Source of the DNA: Desulfobacteraceae bacterium
GTDB taxonomy: Bacteria > Desulfobacterota > Desulfobacteria > Desulfobacterales > Desulfosalsimonadaceae
Length of the DNA stretch: 6,248 bases
Direction of reading: 5' to 3'
Assembly: GCA_011389605.1 (NCBI GenBank)
Contig: JAABTZ010000201.1
Location: 1 to 6,248 of the forward strand
The notes under the pieces were generated by a model. The model was not told the DNA's origin and searched no databases. It saw nothing but the letters and a program-made list of their open reading frames with translations. Position numbers and translations under genes: made by a program. Of this stretch, positions 1 to 5,600 are shown piece after piece. Every line of letters begins with the position of its first letter. Positions within the stretch are counted from its first letter, which is position 1.

Positions 1-370
1 TGGTGACGCTCAACATTTCAATTCTTGTGTTTTCCCTGAAATCCGTGTGATCCACCAGGTATTTGAGGGAGCGCCAGGCTGATTCCAGTTTCTGAAAATC
101 TTCGCTGTGCAGGATGGCATTCATCTGGGAGCTGAGCTTTACGTCCAGGCTGGAGATCATCTCGTCAATGATCTCCTTGCTGATTTTCATCCCTTCCCGC
201 TCCGGCTTTACCAATTCGTCAATAAACGCCTGGATGCCCTGCTTGGTGGTGCTGTAGCCCTCATCTTCGGGTTTGAGGCGGGTGGCTGCCACGATTTCAT
301 CAAGCAGGGAGCCCTCTTCGGTTGTGGTTTCCTGTGCCTGTTCCTGGGATTTTTTTTCTTCTTCTGCCAT
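1..370 (-). CDS. tssC: TssC (VipB/ImpC), large T6SS sheath subunit, N-terminal 123 residues, truncated by window edge
   Basis: TssC pairs with TssB to build the contractile sheath around the Hcp tube in the cytoplasm. Only the first 123 codons are present; family members are near 490-500 residues, so about three quarters lies beyond the left edge. The visible protein starts MAEEEKKSQEQAQ, an acidic and glutamine-rich tail typical of TssC. It continues through a helical segment (IQAFIDELVKP, about residues 44-54) into the recognisable family stretch LDVKLSSQMNAIL, then FQKLESAWRSLKYLVDHT and FRENTRIEML (about residues 81-120). This matches the conserved TssC pattern of a lysine-leucine-glutamate run, a tryptophan, and then L-x-Y-L-V. 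The ATG at 370 is chosen because a perfect AGGAGG lies 6 bases upstream. The gene follows tssB by 11 bases, so co-transcription and probably coupled translation are expected. The frame is open with no stop to the edge. The family assignment is secure; the rest of the protein is not visible. Confidence 0.95.
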   Translation of the reverse strand, partial: MAEEEKKSQEQAQETTTEEGSLLDEIVAATRLKPEDEGYSTTKQGIQAFIDELVKPEREGMKISKEIIDEMISSLDVKLSSQMNAILHSEDFQKLESAWRSLKYLVDHTDFRENTRIEMLSVT

Positions 371-376
371 GATGGT

Positions 377-382
377 CCTCCT
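377..382 (-). promoter_or_regulatory. Shine-Dalgarno site of tssC, overlapping the tssB stop
   Basis: The minus strand reads TAAGGAGGACCATCATG. A perfect AGGAGG sits 6 bases before the tssC ATG, and its first A is the last base of the tssB TAA stop. A ribosome finishing tssB is therefore already on the tssC initiation region, which favours coupled, near-equal production of the two sheath subunits. The site also fixes the tssC start. Confidence 0.85.
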
Positions 383-867
383 TATTCTTCGATACCAAGC
401 TCTTTGAGAATTCTTTCCTTGGCCCCGGGATCTGATATGAGATCGTTCAGCTTTTTCTTGAATTCCGGGACATTGCCCAGAGGTCCTTTAACCGCTTTGA
501 GGGCGTTGCGCAGCTCCACCAGTTTCTTTAATTCCGGCACCTTTTCAACAATGGCATCCGGATTGAAATCCTTGAGACTGTTGAAATCCAGGCTCACGGG
601 CATGTCTTCGCCCGGCTCATCCGCCAGTCTGTTTTCCACAACCGTGTCCAGCTTGATGTTGTAAGAATTGAGGACATCATCAAAATTGTCCTTGTCCACG
701 TTGAGGGCTTTTCTGTCTTCCACGGGCGTTTCGTCTGCCGCCCCGGTAAAATCACCCATTACCAAAACCTTTAACGGCAGTTCCACCTCTTCCTTTGCGT
801 CGCCGGTAGCTGGTTTGTAGGTAATGTTAACCCTTTCCTTTGGCGCAACTGATGCTTCTTTACCCAT
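382..867 (-). CDS. tssB: TssB (VipA/ImpB), small T6SS sheath subunit
   Basis: This complete 161-residue protein is of normal length for TssB, which interlocks with TssC to form the contractile sheath in the cytoplasm. The family signature is clear: ERVNITYKP at residues 11-19, then ELPLKVLVMGDFTG at 29-42 (the conserved hydrophobic strand ending in G-D-F), then a conserved D-R at 51-52. The stretch VSLDFNSLKDFNPDAIVEKV at 91-110 and the following PELKKLVELRNALKAVKGPL (111-130) match the conserved L-x-F-x-S-L-x-D-F-x-P and P-x-L-x-x-L-x-x-x-R motifs. The C-terminus is charged and helical. No signal peptide or membrane segment is seen. The start is the ATG at 867, preceded at 6 bases by AGGAGG. 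The gene lies 28 bases after tssA and 11 bases before tssC, in a tssA-tssB-tssC cluster. Nothing looks degraded, and the assignment is very secure. Confidence 0.97.
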   Translation of the reverse strand: MGKEASVAPKERVNITYKPATGDAKEEVELPLKVLVMGDFTGAADETPVEDRKALNVDKDNFDDVLNSYNIKLDTVVENRLADEPGEDMPVSLDFNSLKDFNPDAIVEKVPELKKLVELRNALKAVKGPLGNVPEFKKKLNDLISDPGAKERILKELGIEE

Positions 868-873
868 TGCATA

Positions 874-879
874 CCTCCT
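874..879 (-). promoter_or_regulatory. Shine-Dalgarno site of tssB
   Basis: The minus strand reads AAAGGAGGTATGCAATG. A near-perfect AAGGAGGT lies 6 bases before the tssB ATG at 867. An earlier ATG inside this spacer (GTATGCA) is out of frame and too close to the site, so 867 is the start. Confidence 0.85.
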
Positions 880-895
880 TTAGGTGTTGTTATAG

Positions 896-2455
896 TCAAA
901 CAAGCTTTAGTGCGGTTACAGGGTCCAGCATGGAGACTTTGCCGATAATCGACTGAATCTTGTCTTCATGCTGGTCGGTTTTCTGGAGCCGCAGGCCGGT
1001 CAAGGCCATGGAAAACGCCTCGATGGCGTGATCCGGCTCCCATTTTTCCAGATTGTAGGTTTCGATGGCAGCCAGGATATCATCGATATACGAGATTGCG
1101 ATCCGGATCTGTTTGGCATTGATCAGCAACCGGCAAACCGCCAGCTTCCACAAAAATTTTTCCCGCTCCGACGGGGCGGCCGTCATCGGCTCCATGAGCA
1201 TGCCAAGGGCAGCATCCATTTTCTTTTCCTTGATAAGAGACGTGGCTTCTGCCATTTTTTCACCGATCTTCTGCTTGACCGCGTCTCCGGACGTGTCACA
1301 CCCATCAGTCGGACTGCAGGACGGGGCAATCTGCTTGAGCCATTCCTGGGTCTCAAAATCTGCAAACGGGGTCCCGTCAGAAAAGCTCAAGCTTTCAATA
1401 CCGGTCATCCGCGCGGCAAACTGGGACACTTCCAACCCGATGATTTCGCTGACCCGGGCATGGCCCAGCTGTATCATACCGTCTGCCACGTATCTGCTTA
1501 TATCCAGCCAGAACAGGTGCTCCCGAACTTGTGATTCACAGGTATCCACCAGCCCTTCCCATTGTCCGTTTGCCGCAAGCCCCTGAATCGACTCGATGAC
1601 CTGGCTGTCCGGGGGCGGTATGAGCGTTTTTCCTCCGGTGGCCGTGGGCAGGTCTGTCAGAGACGTCCATGCCGCGATTCTGTTCAGCCGGTAGGGAACC
1701 GGGTCATAGGTATTCAACTTGCGCAGGCTGCCGGCGACTTTTCCGAGATAATCAAGTCCCTGCTTGAGAATGGCTGCAGCGTCGGCATCCCCGTCAATGG
1801 CCGGGGCTGCCGAAGGGGCTGCAGTGGCCCGGGGGGTTGAGGCAGCTTTCGCGGCTGCCGGTGTCGTGGCATCTCCGGCCCGGGCCGGCGCGGCTTCCGG
1901 GGTAGGCGGTTGTTCTTCTTTTTCCAGAACAGCAGACTTGATTCGGTTGATCAGGGGGCGGAGAAGGGGGGCGTCTTCCATGTTCTCCCCTAAGAATACG
2001 TCCAGGGCGGTCAGATCATCCAGAAACGCGTCCCGCTTTTCTTTTTCCCAGGTCACCGAGCCCATGCTTTCCACAAAGCCGGTCACTTTTTCATCCCACC
2101 AGTCAATGATGCTCCGCCTGCCCTTCATCCGTTTTTTCGTCGGAAACAGGGTGTCCCAGAAGTTTTCAACAATCCCCCGCAACACCCCCACCCCTTTTTC
2201 AAGCCCTTCAACCCCTTCAGTCTGTGTCAGGCCGTAACAGAGGTATGAGGCCACCTGGAGGTGTTTGGATTCCTTTTCCAGGATACCTGCAGACAATTTC
2301 ACTACATGTTCCCAATCAATGCCCGAGCTGGCAGAGGGGTTGCCAAGTTTGGCGATTTCTTCGGAAAGGGCTTCAAAACTGGGCTCGTACCGGATATCCT
2401 GACCTGCTGGTGCATCATCCGATATCGGGGTAGTTCCTAGCTGTGAAACGTCCAT
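896..2455 (-). CDS. tssA: TssA, VasJ-type long form, T6SS baseplate/sheath assembly protein
   Basis: A complete 519-residue TssA, a cytoplasmic protein known to connect the baseplate or membrane complex with growing tube and sheath. An ImpA_N domain spans about residues 8-125: PISDDAPAGQDIRYEPSFEAL (10-30), then DWEHVV, ESKHLQVASYL, GVEGLEKGVGVLRGI and NFWDTLFP (98-105), the hallmark motifs of this domain. Residues 183-227 form an alanine/proline/threonine-rich linker. The C-terminal half matches the VasJ-type region: NTYDPVPYRLNRIAAW (248-263), REHLFWLDISRYVADGM (311-327), SFSDGTPFADFETQEWL (357-373), and the terminal LDPVTALKL (510-518). The ATG at 2455 is the only ATG, GTG or TTG between an in-frame TGA at 2510-2512 and the ImpA_N domain, so the start is firm even though the Shine-Dalgarno is weak (GGAG at 2468-2471, 12 bases away). 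The gene sits between tssM and tssB. TagA/VasL-type proteins share ImpA_N, but the conserved VasJ half and the position next to tssB favour TssA. Confidence 0.93.
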   Translation of the reverse strand: MDVSQLGTTPISDDAPAGQDIRYEPSFEALSEEIAKLGNPSASSGIDWEHVVKLSAGILEKESKHLQVASYLCYGLTQTEGVEGLEKGVGVLRGIVENFWDTLFPTKKRMKGRRSIIDWWDEKVTGFVESMGSVTWEKEKRDAFLDDLTALDVFLGENMEDAPLLRPLINRIKSAVLEKEEQPPTPEAAPARAGDATTPAAAKAASTPRATAAPSAAPAIDGDADAAAILKQGLDYLGKVAGSLRKLNTYDPVPYRLNRIAAWTSLTDLPTATGGKTLIPPPDSQVIESIQGLAANGQWEGLVDTCESQVREHLFWLDISRYVADGMIQLGHARVSEIIGLEVSQFAARMTGIESLSFSDGTPFADFETQEWLKQIAPSCSPTDGCDTSGDAVKQKIGEKMAEATSLIKEKKMDAALGMLMEPMTAAPSEREKFLWKLAVCRLLINAKQIRIAISYIDDILAAIETYNLEKWEPDHAIEAFSMALTGLRLQKTDQHEDKIQSIIGKVSMLDPVTALKLV

Positions 2456-2612
2456 GATGGGTAGTGACTCCGTTGCCTTGATGATTAAAAGTTGGTTGCC
2501 AATGGTGCATCAGTTATGAGCTGCCCGTTACAATACATGTTTTTTATCTGCTGTTGTAACGCACACTTTATTGACATCTGTTTACTGACCGTCATTTTCT
2601 GTGACCGTTTTT
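2456..2612. other. tssM-tssA intergenic region, possible internal promoter or control region
   Basis: At 157 bases this is by far the longest gap in the cluster, and it is AT-rich compared with the flanking genes. It holds an 8-bp dyad (listed separately). No GC-rich stem followed by a T-run is seen on the minus strand, so there is no intrinsic terminator after tssM. A weak sigma-70-like pair on the minus strand (TTACAA, 18 bases, TATTGT) overlaps the dyad, but it matches the consensus poorly (3 of 6 and 4 of 6). No sigma-54 GG-N10-GC element was found. The region could hold a second promoter that drives tssABC separately from tssM, or it may be only an untranslated spacer. No convincing small gene is seen. 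Confidence 0.4.
2526..2561. repeat. Perfect 8-bp inverted repeat with 20-bp spacer
   Basis: CGTTACAA at 2526-2533 is matched by its exact reverse complement TTGTAACG at 2554-2561, with a 20-base AT-rich spacer. The centres of the arms are 28 bp apart, nearly three helical turns, so two protein subunits could bind on the same DNA face. In RNA the arms could form an 8-bp stem with a large loop. It lies 71 bases upstream of the tssA start. The loop is large and no T-run follows on the minus strand, so it is not a standard terminator. An operator role is an inference; chance is possible. Confidence 0.45.
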
Positions 2613-5600
2613 TTATTTAATGCCTTTGGCTACAAACTCAAACTGCCGGATCCATGGTGCATATTGTTTTACAGGTTCCGGCATGGCATCCAATGCAGTT
2701 TGTGCTGCCTTAGAGGATGTAAATGATCCATAGATCAGGTTATACTGTTGTATGCCCCCAACGGTGGTGTTGTAGACAGCACTCTTTTCCCCCAAATCAT
2801 GCTCCCGGATGAAGTCAATCACCTTATCCTTTTCAGGCGACAGCAATATGTTTATGGTATACCAATTTTTATCCTGACTGTGGATCCATTCCGCTGAATG
2901 GATGCCCTCAGTCAGCACCCGGCTTTCCGCGCCAGATCCGACCGCAGGAACATGCACTGTGGTGGATTTGCCGGCCGCTGCCAAATGTTTGCTTTTCAGC
3001 AGCGGCAGGTCTCCTTCAAACGCATATGTCATGTGGATGGCTGTAATTCCCAGCTCCAGCAGTGCATCTTTTTGTTTGGGGAATTCATCCACTGTAAAGG
3101 TTCGGGACTTGTAATTAAAATCCGTTATGAATTCGAAAAAGTCCTTGTATTCCTTGACCACAGCCAGTTTTGGAAAATGGATGATGAGAACTACTTTGCC
3201 GCAGGCATCCGGCATCCAGTTAAACGTGATTGATTTGGGATAATTATTGTTTTCAAACCGGATTGCTTTGTCTTTGCAGTTCAGCCAGAAAATACCGGAA
3301 ATCGGTTTGACCGTTGCTTCAGGGTTGGTTCCCATTGGAACGGTTTTCATGGTGACCCGGTAGCTGTCTTTGAACCTGGGACCCTCTGTTTCCGGCTGGG
3401 AAGGTGCAGGCCCCTTCAGCTTTTTTTCAGGCAGAGGATATGTGCTGCCCTTTTGCTGTAGCGTGGTAAAAATCACCTCTGGAATGGCCGGCGGACGCCG
3501 GTTAAAAAATGTCAATACCGGTTCGATACCCCGGATTTTATAGGAAATGTTGATATCGGTCACATCCTTGTTCGTCAGATATCCGGTGGCATTGGGAAAG
3601 TCCGTGACGGCGAAGCGTTTGCTGCCGTCGGAAAAATCCGAAAGAAAACGGGCAAAGCCCAGTTTTCCCCCATATGTTTTTTTAACAACCGTGTCGGCAA
3701 ATTCAACCTCCAATGTAACATCGCCGCACGAGGCGGGTTTCCAGAGGAATTTGGCCGTCTCGAGAAAGTTGTTGTTGACAAGAACTGTTTTCTCCTCTGC
3801 GCACTCCAGGATAAGGGTGTTGGAATAGGGCCGGACAACAGCTTCCCGGTTCATTTCAGTGGGAGCGGTCTGAATGGTGACCGGGTATTCGCTCTGGTGC
3901 TCAATGGACAGTTTCTCCCCTTTGCTGAGGAGTTTAAAAAAGCGGCTGCTGAACGGGAGCTTATGACCAAAGGCCTTTCTGGATGAAAAGCCGAGCTTGG
4001 TCTGTTCGATAAATGGGGCTGCGTCATTATTGACAAACTTCCATATGATACCATCGGTCTTGTCAAACATGATGGAATAGTAATTGTCCGGATCCACCCC
4101 GCTGGCAGCACTTAGGACGATTTCTTCCCATTTGTTCTGGAGGTAGATAACACTGTTGTGGACGCCGTAAAGGGTCATGAATTCAAACGGGCCGGTGATC
4201 AGGTTCAAAACTACGGGCGACGTTTCGTTCTGCTTGAGAAAGGCCTTGAGTTTGACCAGGTTTTCATAGGCCAGGTTATAGGGTTTGCCTTCCTTGGAAG
4301 CGTCGGACAGGGCTTCAAAATAGTCAGAAAACATATGAAAACATTTTTCATTGTAGGCGGTTGCCTCGGAAAGGGTTTTCAGGCTGTCAACATAGGCGTT
4401 CCAGACCTCTGCGAACTGAAGATTGTAATCGATGTCTGCTGATTTTTTGAGATTCACCGTATCGTAGGTCGCTTTTTTACCTGCTTTCTCCAATTTGCTG
4501 GTCAGCTTGTCCTTTGTCAGGGACAGCTTGGCCATGATGGACCCTTCTTTCTTTTTGGTTTCCGTCTCAGCCAGTTTCTGAACCTCTTTTATCCGGAGGA
4601 CGGCATCCGCCCAGAGCGGCGTTTTACTTGTCCGTTTCTTCATCCATTCTATTTCATCCGCCATTTTTGACAACAACAGGAAATAGGGATTCTGTTCACC
4701 TGCCATTGTCGTGCCCAGTTCGGTCCAGTTTTCCACCAAAGACCGCCAGTTTCGGGCCAGGGGAAACACAGAGGCAAAATCAAACCATTGCGTGTAAAAC
4801 TCTGTTGTATACCAGGCCCAGAAGTCAGATTCGATTTTTGCAAAGGCAGCGGAATCGGTATATGCACCTTGAATCATTTGGAGAAACCGCTCTATCTCGG
4901 TCCTGCCTGCCTGGGTAAATGCGCCGCTGATAAAGGACTTTGAGCTCAGGATGGATTGGTTGATGGTGTATCCCGTGATAAAATCTTCCACCAGCACATC
5001 GGCAGCCGTGCTCACCCGATCACTGACCATCCAGGCGAAATTATCGCTGCGCAAAGCAATTTCGGACAGCATCTGCTGAAATTTTTCCAGCTTCTGACGT
5101 TTTTGGGATTCATCCCTGTTCCAGTCCAGGTAAAAATAGTATACCGTTGCAAACCGCTCGGCCACTGCGGGGTCGATGGATGGGTTCAGCTGGGGAAAAA
5201 GAATGCGGATGCTCTTTTCAAACGCTTTCTTTTCTGAAAACAAAGACCGCTGGATGGAATCCCTTAAAAGCCCGATACGTTTGACGGCATACACGGCCGC
5301 ATTCACGATTTCACCGTGGGGGGTTTGGGAATTGATCACTTTCACCCTGTCGAAAAAGAGATCATCCATGGGCTCGATCAGGTACTTGCGGACGTCTGCC
5401 AGGTACTTCCCCTTGAGTTTTTTTTCCAGGTTCAGGCTTTGGTGGAGCCCCAAGCGGGGCAGAATCCAGTTATCGTTGCCCGATTCCAGTTTGTCCAGCT
5501 CAAATCGCTGCCGGTCCAGTGTCAGGATGTTGTCGCTGGTGCGATAGGATTCCGCGGCTATTTTAAAGACACCTGGATTAATACTGTTGAGGGCGTTGAG

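Noticed and set aside
107..664. Plus-strand open frame of 185 codons
   Set aside because: It runs antisense across the tssC start and most of tssB, both firmly identified. Its product is low-complexity (a run of F and L opposite the glutamate/lysine-rich TssC tail) with no recognisable domain.
1262..1318. Two cysteines in the TssA linker (PSCSPTDGC) as a metal site
   Set aside because: Only two cysteines lie in a poorly conserved loop of a cytoplasmic protein, with no nearby histidine or cysteine pattern to support binding.
968..1586. Two overlapping plus-strand open frames of 188 and 173 codons
   Set aside because: They lie wholly antisense to the conserved VasJ-type half of tssA, in different frames. 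No family resemblance and no ribosome site suggest they are real.
2571..2576. TTGACA, a perfect -35 element on the plus strand
   Set aside because: At 17 bases spacing it is followed by a poor -10 (ATTTTC), and it would read antisense into tssM. No plus-strand gene is present.
2572..2607. Short GTCA/TGAC repeats just after the tssM stop
   Set aside because: The elements are only 4-6 bases with uneven spacing, and the possible stem (GTCA-N7-TGAC) is too short for a terminator. This is within what chance gives in AT-rich DNA.
2607..2618. T-rich run near the tssM end as an intrinsic terminator
   Set aside because: The T-run is on the plus strand; in the tssM transcript it is an A-run, and no GC-rich stem precedes it.
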